A stretch of DNA of 64,000 nucleotides from Legionella wadsworthii DSM 21896 = ATCC 33877 (lineage in GTDB: Bacteria > Pseudomonadota > Gammaproteobacteria > Legionellales > Legionellaceae). A program made the translations under genes and the position numbers. Numbering within the stretch: the first letter of the stretch is position 1; every line of letters begins with the position of its first letter. Below, piece after piece: positions 45,767 to 55,306 of this stretch. Location of the stretch: assembly GCF_000701265.1 (NCBI RefSeq), contig NZ_JNIA01000025.1, forward strand, positions 1 to 64,000, written 5' to 3'. The notes under the pieces are model-generated. The model did not search any database. It saw only the letters and a program-made list of their open reading frames with translations, and was not told where the DNA came from.

Positions 45767-46813
45767 TTATGAGGTGGGAATTGGCGTGGTACTTTCTACC
45801 AGGGTGTAGCTGACAAAAGCCTTTTCAGCAAACCATTGGGCATATGTATCCATATCAGGAGTCAAAAATGCTTTAAAATCCCATGCCAAATCTTCTTGAT
45901 TAAAAGGTCCTAATTCAATTCCTTTTTCTTTCGCCAGCCCCCTTATCATCCATTCCACTATGGCTGAATTTCCGCGTCCTACGGGTTGTAATCGCGCCAG
46001 CTTGTAGGCAATTTTTCCTGCATCTCTTAAAAAATCTTGAATATCCTGTTCAGCGCTCCAATGCAGACTTGAATGAAAATAAGGTTCAATTAAATCAAAT
46101 TGTACCTTAAAATAACTGGATCGCTCACGGTAATTTTGATCAAATGGGGTCGGGCAATGGTCAATGACAATTGCTGTCCTACTGTCCTCTAATCCATAAT
46201 CACAAAATGTAATTGTCAGCACTACATCGTTTTCTTCAATAAAAGGAAACTCTGAAGACGCATTTTTTTGATGCAATAACTCACGTTCATAGGGGGGCAA
46301 TTTCATCTGAATTATGTATTGGGTCCCCTCAGTTTGATCCTGATTGACCCGAACCGATACATTATTGGGGTGAGCCAGTAAGCAGCTTTTAAGCTGCGCA
46401 TATATTAAATTTTTTTGGCTCGGTAAATCTTTTGCTAAATTAAAATTATCAGTAGACATAAAACCTGCTTTATTAATCAACCCAAATTGATGTCTGAAAG
46501 GACCGTGTTTTAATGCTTTAGCTATTTCCCGACGCTTATCAGCCAACCATGCATAAGCACAGCCTATTTGAGAGCTGAGCATATCAGGTGGGCAATGGAC
46601 GTCTTTATGTACCTGAGGGGGTACTTGAGGAAAAGAACGGATTTGTTCACCCAATCCCTGTATTACAGTGCTACTGAATTCAAGCCAGGCGCTTTGTTTC
46701 GTAGCATCAAAATCCTTCAATCGATCCTTAGACGAAGCGGTACTCACTTCATTGGAATTGGAAAATAAAGTGTTGGGATGCTCACCTAATAATTCAATTT
46801 TTTTATCTGCCAT
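45767..46813 (-). CDS. Hypothetical cytosolic protein, possible effector
   Basis: A 348-aa protein without a signal or membrane segment. The N-terminus is polar. A middle beta-rich region (about 150-215) is followed by a conserved-looking C-terminal block, ARLQPVGRGNSAIVEWMIRG then KGIELGPFNQEDLAWDFKAF. I do not recognise the domain. The compact arginine-glycine-asparagine motif followed by an acidic helix has the look of an enzyme active site, which is inference. It is divergent from the phospholipase-like gene. Confidence 0.75.
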   Translation of the reverse strand: MADKKIELLGEHPNTLFSNSNEVSTASSKDRLKDFDATKQSAWLEFSSTVIQGLGEQIRSFPQVPPQVHKDVHCPPDMLSSQIGCAYAWLADKRREIAKALKHGPFRHQFGLINKAGFMSTDNFNLAKDLPSQKNLIYAQLKSCLLAHPNNVSVRVNQDQTEGTQYIIQMKLPPYERELLHQKNASSEFPFIEENDVVLTITFCDYGLEDSRTAIVIDHCPTPFDQNYRERSSYFKVQFDLIEPYFHSSLHWSAEQDIQDFLRDAGKIAYKLARLQPVGRGNSAIVEWMIRGLAKEKGIELGPFNQEDLAWDFKAFLTPDMDTYAQWFAEKAFVSYTLVESTTPIPTS

Positions 46814-47115
46814 ATTCTATTCACCTATTCATTATAATTTAATTATAGATGTTTAATTTATGCTCAGATCAGCAGAGAAGCGCTTCAATTTTTTAAAAGA
46901 AGATGGCAAACTTAAAAAGGATGAGGTATCAAAAAAAGGAACTGTACCAGGTATTGAAGAAAAAAAGGAAATATTCAAGATCCTGAAACACCTCTTTATT
47001 GAAAATTTACCTCGCCACTTCTATATTTATTTTGCCTTTCTTTTTCAAAAAGATAACAGCTGTATCCTTGTTATCTCTTTTAAAGCCAACAAAAATAAGA
47101 AAATGGAGCTTGCTT
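46814..47115. other. Intergenic region between divergent accessory genes
   Basis: About 300 AT-rich bases between the genes at 45767 and 47116. A 92-codon frame (46860-47138) begins here but has no ribosome site, is lysine-rich and overlaps the next start. Likely promoter region for both neighbours. Confidence 0.5.
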
Positions 47116-48738
47116 ATGAATACCACCGAACATACTGAACTTGGAAATGCCTTACGTTTTCTGGATTGGAATACTCTCGAAGGCAATCCGTACGTCACTT
47201 TTGATAAAGAAGGCACTTTACATTTAGACTTACAGACCATTAATGAAAGCGGGTTGCCAGAATCTGTTGGGCTTACTGTTCCAGCTGGTGTGATTATCGC
47301 GATGTCTGGAGATTTTTTTGGTGGTAGTGAAGTCTCCTTTGATTTACCCAGCCTTTGTCAATATAAAGCAAATCCAAAAGCTTTCGATAGCACCGGAACC
47401 TGCGAAACACTGGGTCAATATTTGATTAAAGAACCGGTTACCGAAGATGAAGTAAAAAAATTAATGAGTTCGTACCAGCGTTTGGCAAATAAGCAAGTCA
47501 CTCAAAGAGATATTGATACCATTTATAAAATAAATGACGCCAATTACATCCCATTTTCAAGCACGCTAAATTTTTATGTCCAGCAGGTGATGTTTGCACT
47601 TCGGGTTAAAAATTACAGTGAAATTTTGAATCGGAATATCGCACATTTTACTCCCTGGTCCGTTCGTGTTTATACTATTGGCCATTCCATAGCACTTAAA
47701 TATGCCCGTTTATATTATGATCTAACCCAACTTTGCACCCACTCCGATTATCAATCCGACAACAAGGATTTTAATTCCTTACTCAGAGTACTTGAGCAAA
47801 CCAAACAGGGGGCAAGTCAAGAGCAACTACAAAATTTGGCTCACCGCTACCAGGCCCTGGCTTTAGCTATGGAATTTTTTTGTTTCCATTATTACACCGA
47901 TCATTTTGCTGCTGGCCATGTCTCATTTGTGGGTGATTTACGTGCATTACTTCCGCAACGGTTTGGTGTTTGGGGCAGTATTTTAGTGAATAATTTGCAT
48001 GATGAGCTCAACCGGATTACTGTTTACACGAGACGGGTATTTGATCCTACACCCGATAAAACAGAGCCTCCTGTTGCAGCAGGTGGAGATAATGATTTTG
48101 ATGTTTCAAATAATTATTATAATAAACAAGCTTGCTTACAGGGGATGAGGACTTCATTATTTGATTTAAATGGGGTATTTCAGGGGGGGAAACTCCCAGA
48201 ACAGGTACAATTCGGCGGATTGGAACAATTACCTGATATTGATGAACAATATCGGCAACCTCAACCGTTATTTATTTTAGGCCACGATAATAAAATATAT
48301 TATCGCTCAGACCTGAACAATATAGATATGCTATCCCCCTCCCAAATGCAAGCAACGTATGCTGCACCATTACAACATGGTTATACTGAATTAAAAAACA
48401 AATTTGAGGCATTTTCTTTAGTATTCAAGCTCCGTCTTCTCCCCTATATTTATTCCAGTAAACTTAAAATACTTAATGCCGAACAAGTTAAATTACTTGA
48501 GGCAGAAGAACAGGAGCTTAATCCTGGAAGAAGACCAATACCCCAACCTCCAGTGTATGTTGGCCCAAAACCAGTCACGCCTATTACAATTCCGATATGG
48601 CAACAACCTGTAACAAACAATAACGTAAAACAAGGATTGGAAAAGTATGGCTTTTTAGCCGCAGCCAAGGAAATGGGAAGACAGGTGAATCAGGAACTTA
48701 TCTTAAATCCAGAAAAGCAACAAAACGCTACAATATAA
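47116..48738 (+). CDS. Zinc phospholipase C/S1-P1 nuclease-like protein without signal peptide
   Basis: A 540-aa protein. HYYTDHFAAGH (residues about 261-271) fits the HxxxDxxxxxH zinc motif of bacterial phospholipase C and S1/P1 nuclease. Further conserved-looking blocks are RNIAHFTPWSVRVYTIGHS and NNLHDELNRITVY. The C-terminal 100 residues are coiled, then proline-rich. There is no signal peptide, so if it is exported a system such as Dot/Icm would be needed; the Legionella effector PlcC is a precedent. The ATG at 47116 has GGAG at 7 bases. An upstream in-frame start would add an unrelated hydrophobic leader. Confidence 0.75.
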   Translation: MNTTEHTELGNALRFLDWNTLEGNPYVTFDKEGTLHLDLQTINESGLPESVGLTVPAGVIIAMSGDFFGGSEVSFDLPSLCQYKANPKAFDSTGTCETLGQYLIKEPVTEDEVKKLMSSYQRLANKQVTQRDIDTIYKINDANYIPFSSTLNFYVQQVMFALRVKNYSEILNRNIAHFTPWSVRVYTIGHSIALKYARLYYDLTQLCTHSDYQSDNKDFNSLLRVLEQTKQGASQEQLQNLAHRYQALALAMEFFCFHYYTDHFAAGHVSFVGDLRALLPQRFGVWGSILVNNLHDELNRITVYTRRVFDPTPDKTEPPVAAGGDNDFDVSNNYYNKQACLQGMRTSLFDLNGVFQGGKLPEQVQFGGLEQLPDIDEQYRQPQPLFILGHDNKIYYRSDLNNIDMLSPSQMQATYAAPLQHGYTELKNKFEAFSLVFKLRLLPYIYSSKLKILNAEQVKLLEAEEQELNPGRRPIPQPPVYVGPKPVTPITIPIWQQPVTNNNVKQGLEKYGFLAAAKEMGRQVNQELILNPEKQQNATI

Positions 48739-48745
48739 TCATTTA

Positions 48746-48789
48746 AAACTTAAATGCTATAGAATGAACAGTCTATGGCATTTAAGTTT
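48746..48789 (+). terminator. Long hairpin between convergent genes
   Basis: A 17-base stem pairs 48746-48762 (AAACTTAAATGCTATAG) with 48773-48789, with one U-G pair on the plus strand and a 10-base loop. It lies between the phospholipase-like gene and the convergent gene at 48788. Confidence 0.6.
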
Positions 48790-50266
48790 AATGATCAAAG
48801 GAAGAAAAAGAAGCCGATTTATCCTGTATAGCCTCTAAAAGATTCCCTGTGGATTTTACTCTCCTGAGCGAATGAAACATCGAATTACGGACATGAGCGG
48901 ATTGTGAAGGTTCATCATCAAAATGAATGGGAACCACTTTGTGCTTGGGTGACTCCTGTACTTGCTGGAGCGTCTCTATTTCTTCACTTAATTCAGAAAT
49001 TTGTCTGGAGGCGTGTTCTAATTTCAAATGGTCGCTTACCTTTTCTGACTCTAAAATTTCAATTCTTGATTTTGCCTGACTAAGCTCTTCTTGCAATTGA
49101 CTAATAATTCCTTGGTCTTTTTCATGATCAGCTAACAACTCTTTACTGTGTTCTTGAGTACTTACTAACTCTTTAACTTGACCTAACAAATAGCCATTTT
49201 CTAATTTTAAACTTTCAATCTGAGCTTGTGCTTCTTCCTCCTTGTCTAACAAGTTTATATTTTTTTGAATTCCTGCAATTAAATTTTCAAGCTTGGCAGT
49301 TTCCCGATCCACATATTTGTCTTCACACAATTGATCAATTTTATCCTTATCCAAGCCTTTCCAACGGCTAATCAAATTTTCAATCCCCGGACGTTCAACA
49401 AACCAGTAAACACTCAATGCCGCCAAACCAACTGCAATACTGGCAACAATAATCGGCCACGCAGTTGCAGCAATCGATGCTACAAATAAGCTCGCAATAG
49501 CCAGGGCTACTGTTTGACCGGCAAAAAAGCCACCACTAAAGAAAATAATGCCTGCTATCGCAGCAGTAATCATTCTCCCTGCCCTTAAATACGGGTTATT
49601 TAAAGCTTTTTTTAATTGCTCTCGATCATGCTGTAAATCATTATGTCTTTGCAGCAGCATTTGCGCAAGGAGGAGGTCATCTTCTAATTCCTTTTTAGAC
49701 TTTTCTTTCTTTTGTTGGCTTAGTTTTAATCGAATGGCTTTAATTTGTGTAAACTCATCCAATAATACATCAATTAGTTTGGGCGCATCGGAAGATTTGA
49801 CGCCTAAATTTTTAGAAATTTCTACGAGATCAAAGCTATAGAAGACAATAATTGAGAGAATTGAAAATAAGGTTCCTGCGGCAAATATTGCAATTGTAGG
49901 AATTGAAGAAAAAACGCCCATTATGGCTGTAACACCATCAAATCCTTCACAACCAAAATAAATCGTTCCTGCAAGTGCCAGCAATAGATATTTGGCTTTT
50001 GCGGAAAAACCACCTTCTTTTGATTCATTTGATGTTTGATTTGGCGATAAAGATTGATTCAAATCATTTAATAAAGAAGCACGCAACGAAGCGATTAAAA
50101 AAAACTCTTCATCATCACTCTTGATTTTAGAAGCAGTACCGAACCAATCTATTAGGGCAGACCTATCGATTGAGGTTTTATTTTCAAGTGCGATCACTAA
50201 GTGGGGTTTTTTCTTACTTAGTTTGATTATTAAATCTTGGCTTGGTTTTCTTAGATCAATCGTCAT
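48788..50266 (-). CDS. Coiled-coil protein with two membrane hairpins, possible effector
   Basis: A 492-aa protein. Two pairs of hydrophobic segments lie at about 90-150 and 232-292. Between them is a basic/acidic helical stretch (about 175-225), and a long coiled coil (about 325-440) with regular leucine, glutamate and lysine heptads follows. The tail is polar and serine-rich (GNLLEAIQDKSASFSSFDH). No enzyme domain. The architecture, cytosolic N-terminus with membrane hairpins and a coiled coil, is frequent among Dot/Icm substrates that sit on host membranes; this is inference. Confidence 0.8.
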   Translation of the reverse strand: MTIDLRKPSQDLIIKLSKKKPHLVIALENKTSIDRSALIDWFGTASKIKSDDEEFFLIASLRASLLNDLNQSLSPNQTSNESKEGGFSAKAKYLLLALAGTIYFGCEGFDGVTAIMGVFSSIPTIAIFAAGTLFSILSIIVFYSFDLVEISKNLGVKSSDAPKLIDVLLDEFTQIKAIRLKLSQQKKEKSKKELEDDLLLAQMLLQRHNDLQHDREQLKKALNNPYLRAGRMITAAIAGIIFFSGGFFAGQTVALAIASLFVASIAATAWPIIVASIAVGLAALSVYWFVERPGIENLISRWKGLDKDKIDQLCEDKYVDRETAKLENLIAGIQKNINLLDKEEEAQAQIESLKLENGYLLGQVKELVSTQEHSKELLADHEKDQGIISQLQEELSQAKSRIEILESEKVSDHLKLEHASRQISELSEEIETLQQVQESPKHKVVPIHFDDEPSQSAHVRNSMFHSLRRVKSTGNLLEAIQDKSASFSSFDH

Positions 50267-50628
50267 ATGTCTGCCTCAATTACCTAATTGCTACTCCGGC
50301 AAAAGGAATACTCTCTATGATAATGATCTTTTATTAAACAAATATTAAATGGAACTCAATAATGTGTAAAAAAATAGGTTTATTTGTTAAATATTAGAAA
50401 AAATTACGTTTTTAAATGTGCTTCGCGATAATGTTTGGATAAGAATGTTTCCTAATTATATTTCTTTTAAAGAAAAATAATTTGATCTGAAATTTAAGAA
50501 TTACCTTAAAGAGTTTCCCCTATTCTGTATTTACTACTAATATGAAATGAGTGGAATAATCAAATCGAAAGAATATTTTAAGTCATCTGGTTTCTTTCTA
50601 TGGAATTTTAAAATTGAGGGGGTTTTCA
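50267..50628. other. AT-rich intergenic region
   Basis: About 360 bases between two divergent genes. No ORF of note, no tRNA-like fold and no repeat was seen. It probably holds the promoters of both neighbours. Confidence 0.5.
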
Positions 50629-51318
50629 ATGATTATTTTATATTCTTACCCAGAGCTCTTTGGCCTACCTGACAATAATCCCTTTGGCTTGAAAGTAGAT
50701 ACTTTTCTTCGATTGGCCAAAATTGAATACCAGCATGAGCATATAATTAATACAGAAAATGCGCCTCGGGGACAATTACCCTATTTAAATGATAACAATG
50801 TCATTATTTCCGATAGTAATTTAATCCTCCAACACCTCTCGCAAAAATATGTGAATTTAGATGAGGATTTGACCAAAGAACAAAAAAATATTCATTTTTT
50901 AATTACCAGAATGCTGGATAATCATTTGTACTGGATTATGTCCTATTCTCGTTGGCAAGATGATCAATTCTGGCCATTATTTAAAACTGAATTTTTAAAT
51001 CAACTTCCCGACTTATCAGAATCAACTTTAGAGCGCGTAAGAGCGTATAATATTGAAAAATATACCTATCAGGGGATTGGCAGGTATTCTGCTACAGCCA
51101 ATTACGAAGCAGGTATTGAAGATTTAAAATCCATTCTTTTCATTTTAGGAGAAAAAGAATACATTTTCGGCAATAAAATCCATTCTCTGGATGCTTGTTG
51201 TTATGGTTTCTTAGCCAATATTGCCTATTTTGAAATAGAAACCCCGCTTAAAAATTATATTATGAAAACTTCCCTCGGAGATTATACCCGCCGTATAAGA
51301 GGGTTACTGGGTTATTAA
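50629..51318 (+). CDS. Glutathione S-transferase-like protein (FAXDC/metaxin type)
   Basis: A 229-aa protein. The N-terminal thioredoxin-like domain reads ILYSYPELFGLPDNNPFGLK, then APRGQLPYLNDNNVIISDSNLILQHL, typical of the GST subgroup related to failed axon connections and metaxin. The C-terminal helical domain contains FGNKIHSLDACCYGFLANI. Catalytic activity is unproven in this subgroup. The ATG at 50629 follows GAGGGGG. The upstream TTG at 50614 was rejected. Confidence 0.85.
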   Translation: MIILYSYPELFGLPDNNPFGLKVDTFLRLAKIEYQHEHIINTENAPRGQLPYLNDNNVIISDSNLILQHLSQKYVNLDEDLTKEQKNIHFLITRMLDNHLYWIMSYSRWQDDQFWPLFKTEFLNQLPDLSESTLERVRAYNIEKYTYQGIGRYSATANYEAGIEDLKSILFILGEKEYIFGNKIHSLDACCYGFLANIAYFEIETPLKNYIMKTSLGDYTRRIRGLLGY

Positions 51319-51326
51319 AGTGCGTG

Positions 51327-51358
51327 TGCTGGTTTGGGACAGTCGTCCCAAACCAGCA
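51327..51358. terminator. Perfect 14-bp hairpin between convergent genes
   Basis: TGCTGGTTTGGGAC (51327-51340) and GTCCCAAACCAGCA (51345-51358) with a 4-base loop lie between the GST-like gene and the malic enzyme gene. A bidirectional terminator is likely, though T runs are short. Confidence 0.7.
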
Positions 51359-51367
51359 TTTAAAGGA

Positions 51368-53083
51368 TTAAATTGAGTCATCCAGCATATAAGGTTTATA
51401 AATAGGTTCCCATACATTTTGGACAAGCTCTTCCTCTAAACCGGCCTCATCCACTCCAGCCAATCCTTCGGCTATGGCTTTCTTCCCCACAGCTCTCGCA
51501 ACGGCCAAACTGATTTCTCTTAGGTCAGCGATTGGCGGAAGAAGGGTTGCTGATTTATCTTCTCGGGCAGGAGAACAGGACGCAAGAGCAAGCGCAGCCG
51601 CCATGATCATCCCGTCGGAAACCCGTTTTGCCTTAGAGGATATAGTACCTAATGCTAAACCTGGAAAGATATAGGAATTATTGGTTTGATCAATATGGAA
51701 TTCTTTACCTTTGTATTGAACCGGTTCAAAAGGACTCCCGGTTCCTATCAGGGCTCGGCCTTCTGTCCATTCCAATAAATCTTGAGGAATGGCTTCACTA
51801 TGAGAAGTTGGGTTAGAAAGAGGGAAAATAATGGGCCGCTCCGTGTATTGAGCCATCGTACGAACAACTTCTTCAGTAAATGCACCCTGCTGTGTCGAGA
51901 CACCGATGAGTGCTGTTGGTTTGACATGGCGCACTACATCAAGCAACCCGATTTCACCAGAATTTGATACCTGCCATCCAGCGATTTCAGAGCGTTTTCG
52001 TGCAAAAATGGATGATTGCTCAGTAACATCTTGCCCACCCTCTACAAGCAATCCGTATCGATCAACGGCATAGATCCGAGCCCCGGCTTCTTCATCGCTT
52101 AACCCCGCATCCTTAAGGGCTCCCCGGATTAAATGGGCAATCCCCTGGCCCGTTCCCCCGAAACCAAGAAAAATAATCTTCTGCTCATTCAAGGGAATGC
52201 CTGTCACATTGATTGCAGATAACAAAGTACCTGTCGCCATAGCGGCAGTACCTTGAATGTCATCGTTAAAAGTACACAGTTGATCTCGATATCGTGCCAA
52301 TAAGCGGGCTGCGTTCACCCCTGCGAAATCCTCCCATTGTAAAAGAACATCAGGCCAACGGCGTTTTACCGCAGATACAAATTCCTCAACAAACTGATCA
52401 TAGTCTTCCCCTCGTATCCGATGATGCCGCCATCCAATATAAAGTGGATCGGCCAGTCGCTCTTCATTATCTGTTCCAACATCCAAGAGTATGGGCAAGC
52501 AATATTGGGGAGGGATTCCTGCTAAAGCAGTATAGAGGGCCATTTTGCCAATAGGGATTCCCATACCGCCCGCCCCTTGATCCCCTAAACCAAGAATCCG
52601 CTCACCATCACTGACAACGATACATTTAATTAAATCATAACGTGGATGAGCAAAAATTTGATCTATCAGTTGTCTATTGGGATAACTGATAAATAACCCT
52701 CGCGGCTTTCGAAAAACTTCACTAAACTTTTGGCAACCTTCTCCAACAACAGGGGTGTAAACAATAGGCAGCATTTCTTCAATATTGTTAATGATTAATG
52801 AGTAGAATAGCGTTTCATTATTGTCTTGGAGTTCGCGTAAAAAGCTGTATTTTTCTAAAGAGGTTGGTAGTTCCTTTAAACCATCATATCGGCGTTTTTG
52901 CTGGTCTTGTAACGTACTCACCTGAGGCGGCAACAGGCCATGTAAAGAAAACGCATCTCGTTCCGTGTTGGTAAACGCAGTGCCTTTATTTAAACGCGAA
53001 TTATTCAGCAGATCATAACCATTTAATGAAGTTTTAATACTGCCATCTTTAAGGTATTGAGTGAGTTGGTTAGCCTGTTTCAT
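51368..53083 (-). CDS. maeA: NAD-dependent malic enzyme
   Basis: Oxidative decarboxylation of malate to pyruvate. The 571 aa match the large malic enzyme family. YTPVVGEGCQKFSE is at about 110-123, GLGDQGAGGMGIPIGKMALY at about 165-184, the metal-binding ED of QWEDFAGVNAARLLARY at about 250-266, and the nucleotide fold FLGFGGTGQGIAH at about 310-322. NAD preference is inferred from resemblance to E. coli SfcA. The ATG at 53083 has AAAGGA upstream. A TTG two codons earlier was rejected. Confidence 0.95.
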   Translation of the reverse strand: MKQANQLTQYLKDGSIKTSLNGYDLLNNSRLNKGTAFTNTERDAFSLHGLLPPQVSTLQDQQKRRYDGLKELPTSLEKYSFLRELQDNNETLFYSLIINNIEEMLPIVYTPVVGEGCQKFSEVFRKPRGLFISYPNRQLIDQIFAHPRYDLIKCIVVSDGERILGLGDQGAGGMGIPIGKMALYTALAGIPPQYCLPILLDVGTDNEERLADPLYIGWRHHRIRGEDYDQFVEEFVSAVKRRWPDVLLQWEDFAGVNAARLLARYRDQLCTFNDDIQGTAAMATGTLLSAINVTGIPLNEQKIIFLGFGGTGQGIAHLIRGALKDAGLSDEEAGARIYAVDRYGLLVEGGQDVTEQSSIFARKRSEIAGWQVSNSGEIGLLDVVRHVKPTALIGVSTQQGAFTEEVVRTMAQYTERPIIFPLSNPTSHSEAIPQDLLEWTEGRALIGTGSPFEPVQYKGKEFHIDQTNNSYIFPGLALGTISSKAKRVSDGMIMAAALALASCSPAREDKSATLLPPIADLREISLAVARAVGKKAIAEGLAGVDEAGLEEELVQNVWEPIYKPYMLDDSI

Positions 53084-53315
53084 TTCCAAAGTCCTTTTAT
53101 GGTAAATTCAATCTCTTATATAAGATATAGCCTAAAACTGGGAAAATCTGTAAGTGACTTATTGAACTGAAAGAATACGGGCTTAGCTCACCAACAGGTA
53201 TTCTATACCATCTTAAATCATGACAATTCAAAGGGATAGACGTGTTCCATAACGATATCGGCAGGATGGCATTTAAAATAATAGAATAATTACACCTCTC
53301 GACAACTCCACTATT

Positions 53316-54116
53316 TTATTTTGATTCCTTACAAGTTTTCTCAAACTTAAGTGCAAATTCATGCAGTATGTCTTGCGTCAATTTGGTTTTCCCAGCCTGA
53401 ATATAAGAAGTGAGTAACTGATTGAAACAGGGTTGTAGTGCACCCTGTTCAGGAAGCTCTTTCGCATCTTTTATATTGCCTAAGTCCACATATCTCAATT
53501 TCAATTGGGCATTGGCGTCTAATTCATAAAATGCATCAGCGACACAACATATAGCACAAGCAGCCAAATCATCATAGGCTTTAACAGTGGGTTCAGAGGT
53601 ACTGGCTAAAGCAAGCAGATCATATGCGGTAAGATTTTGGCTAAAGCGCAATTGATCTTGATACTGGGTTACATCTTGTAAACCTCCATTACAGCGATCT
53701 CCACCTGTCAGTGTTTTAATCTCTAGCGTATTCTCATTTTTTCTTTTAACTTGGTGAATGGCAGTGAAATTCCCGGTTCCCCCGCCACTGTTTAGAGTGT
53801 AGAGCCAATACTGATTCTCTCCTGCAGAAAAAAATTTATAATAACTATAACCCTGTGCTGAATCAGGGAATAGAGGATCTTGCCAATTAAAGCCTATGTA
53901 ACCTTTTGCGAGGAGACTGGAGTCATGCCCCTTAACGAGATATTTTTCTTTTGCCAAGCCACAATGCTGCAAATCAAGATCTTTCCCTTCAAAGTTAAAA
54001 AAACACAGTGCATCAATAGGCTCGTTATGAAACATTAAATCTTTGGGAATATCCGCATTTATTTTTTCAGCTAACAGAAACGTACAAAGTAAAAAACAAA
54101 CTATTCTTTTTCGCAT
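53316..54116 (-). CDS. Exported protein of unknown function
   Basis: A 266-aa protein with a signal peptide (cleavage near AEKINA, about 20) and no recognised domain. The mature part is beta-rich in the first half (WLYTLNSGGGTGNFTAIHQV), with cysteines in LTGGDRCNGG and DDLAACAICCVADAFYEL that may form disulfides. The C-terminal half is helical. The ATG at 54116 follows GAGGA. The longer frame to 54149 was rejected. Confidence 0.8.
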   Translation of the reverse strand: MRKRIVCFLLCTFLLAEKINADIPKDLMFHNEPIDALCFFNFEGKDLDLQHCGLAKEKYLVKGHDSSLLAKGYIGFNWQDPLFPDSAQGYSYYKFFSAGENQYWLYTLNSGGGTGNFTAIHQVKRKNENTLEIKTLTGGDRCNGGLQDVTQYQDQLRFSQNLTAYDLLALASTSEPTVKAYDDLAACAICCVADAFYELDANAQLKLRYVDLGNIKDAKELPEQGALQPCFNQLLTSYIQAGKTKLTQDILHEFALKFEKTCKESK

Positions 54117-54186
54117 GAAAACATCCTCTAATCTTAATAAATCTTGCACCTGGTCAATACAATGCTGTGATGCACCACTTAAGGCT

Positions 54187-54786
54187 TCATACCACGGAAT
54201 AAATCATACCGGTTTGGGCACCTTCCACACTTTTGCTGAAAGCCAGGGCAACACGACTCACCGGTACTGATTCAAATCCGCGGAAGAAAGGAGCGTATCG
54301 ACTCATTGCTTCAGAGATAACGGTTGGGCTTACTGCATTGATACGAAGACCATGGGGCATCTCAATTGCTGCACTTTTTACGAATGAATCTATTGCTCCA
54401 TTGACCATGGATGCAGAGGTACCCATGAGAATTGGGTCATGGCTCAAAACCCCGCTCGTTAAAGTAAATGAGCCGTCTTGATTGATGTATTTTAGACCTA
54501 TCGATACAAGTCTGACTTGCCCCATTAACTTACTGTTTAGGCCAACGGTATATTGCTCTTCAGTGAACGAGGTAAATTTTTCAAAATATACCTCTCCTGT
54601 TACAGCAACAACAGCATCAAATGAGCCTATGGCTTTATAGAGTGACTCAATGGAGCGAGTATCTCTTATATCTACTTGGAAATCACCCTGGGTATGCCCG
54701 ACGCTTATTACAGTATGACGTTGCGACAGTTCCTCACAAACAGCACTACCTATGATCCCGGTACCTCCAACGACAATCACTCTCAT
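54187..54786 (-). CDS. Short-chain dehydrogenase/reductase
   Basis: A 199-aa compact SDR. The cofactor motif is VVGGTGIIGSAV (about 5-16). LTSGVLSHDP and ASMVNGAIDSFVKSAAIE replace the usual Ser-Tyr-x-x-x-Lys layout, with no clear YxxxK tyrosine. NAVSPTVI follows. Proteins like this are annotated as short chain dehydrogenase and the substrate is unknown. AAGGAA precedes the ATG. Confidence 0.88.
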   Translation of the reverse strand: MRVIVVGGTGIIGSAVCEELSQRHTVISVGHTQGDFQVDIRDTRSIESLYKAIGSFDAVVAVTGEVYFEKFTSFTEEQYTVGLNSKLMGQVRLVSIGLKYINQDGSFTLTSGVLSHDPILMGTSASMVNGAIDSFVKSAAIEMPHGLRINAVSPTVISEAMSRYAPFFRGFESVPVSRVALAFSKSVEGAQTGMIYSVV

Positions 54787-54829
54787 CTGAATTTCCTTCT
54801 TTTATTAACCCTCATGGGTTTTGATTTAT

Positions 54830-55192
54830 CTATTCCAATCCATAGATTTGGTCCAAAATGACATCAATTCCTTTTTGGGCAATCGAAAGATCCAAAGCTT
54901 TTTTACAATTCAATTGATTGGCATCTTTTAATAAACGATAGGAACGATGCAGATTGGTTCTGGCATTAAACCAATATTCTTTTAAGATGAATTGTCCGCC
55001 ATGCTCGACTAATTTTGCCGCTTCCTGGATGATAGATGAGCAAGAATTAATTTGATCAAGTGTTAACTTTTCAATATTTAGGGACAATTCGTGGCATTGA
55101 TTGGCAAGATATGTTTTTTCCGCATCAGGCATGCAAAATGCCAGGCAGGAAAATAAAAAAATAAATGTACCGGTTATAATTTTTTTTAACAT
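54830..55192 (-). CDS. Small exported helical protein
   Basis: A 120-aa protein with a signal peptide (cleavage near AFC/MPDA, about 20) and a helical mature part. Its cysteines lie in LANQCHELSL, INSCSSI and QLNCKKAL. A cysteine close to the cleavage site (CLAFCM) leaves a lipoprotein possible. Function is unknown. Confidence 0.65.
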   Translation of the reverse strand: MLKKIITGTFIFLFSCLAFCMPDAEKTYLANQCHELSLNIEKLTLDQINSCSSIIQEAAKLVEHGGQFILKEYWFNARTNLHRSYRLLKDANQLNCKKALDLSIAQKGIDVILDQIYGLE

Positions 55193-55306
55193 TGAGATAG
55201 TCCATTATTCATGACGCATCAAGATTTTTACATGGTATATCTCTCATTTCAATTGTATTACCGCCATTATTTCATAAAAATTACTAATGACTAAAAATTT
55301 AAAACT

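Noticed and set aside
46860..47138. A 92-codon frame upstream of the phospholipase-like gene
   Set aside because: No ribosome site, lysine-rich low-complexity content, and it overlaps the next gene's start region. It is more likely promoter DNA.
53160..53230. GGGCTTAGCTCACCAACAGG, which resembles a tRNA D-arm start
   Set aside because: No acceptor stem or T-arm (GGTTCGA-like) could be found downstream.
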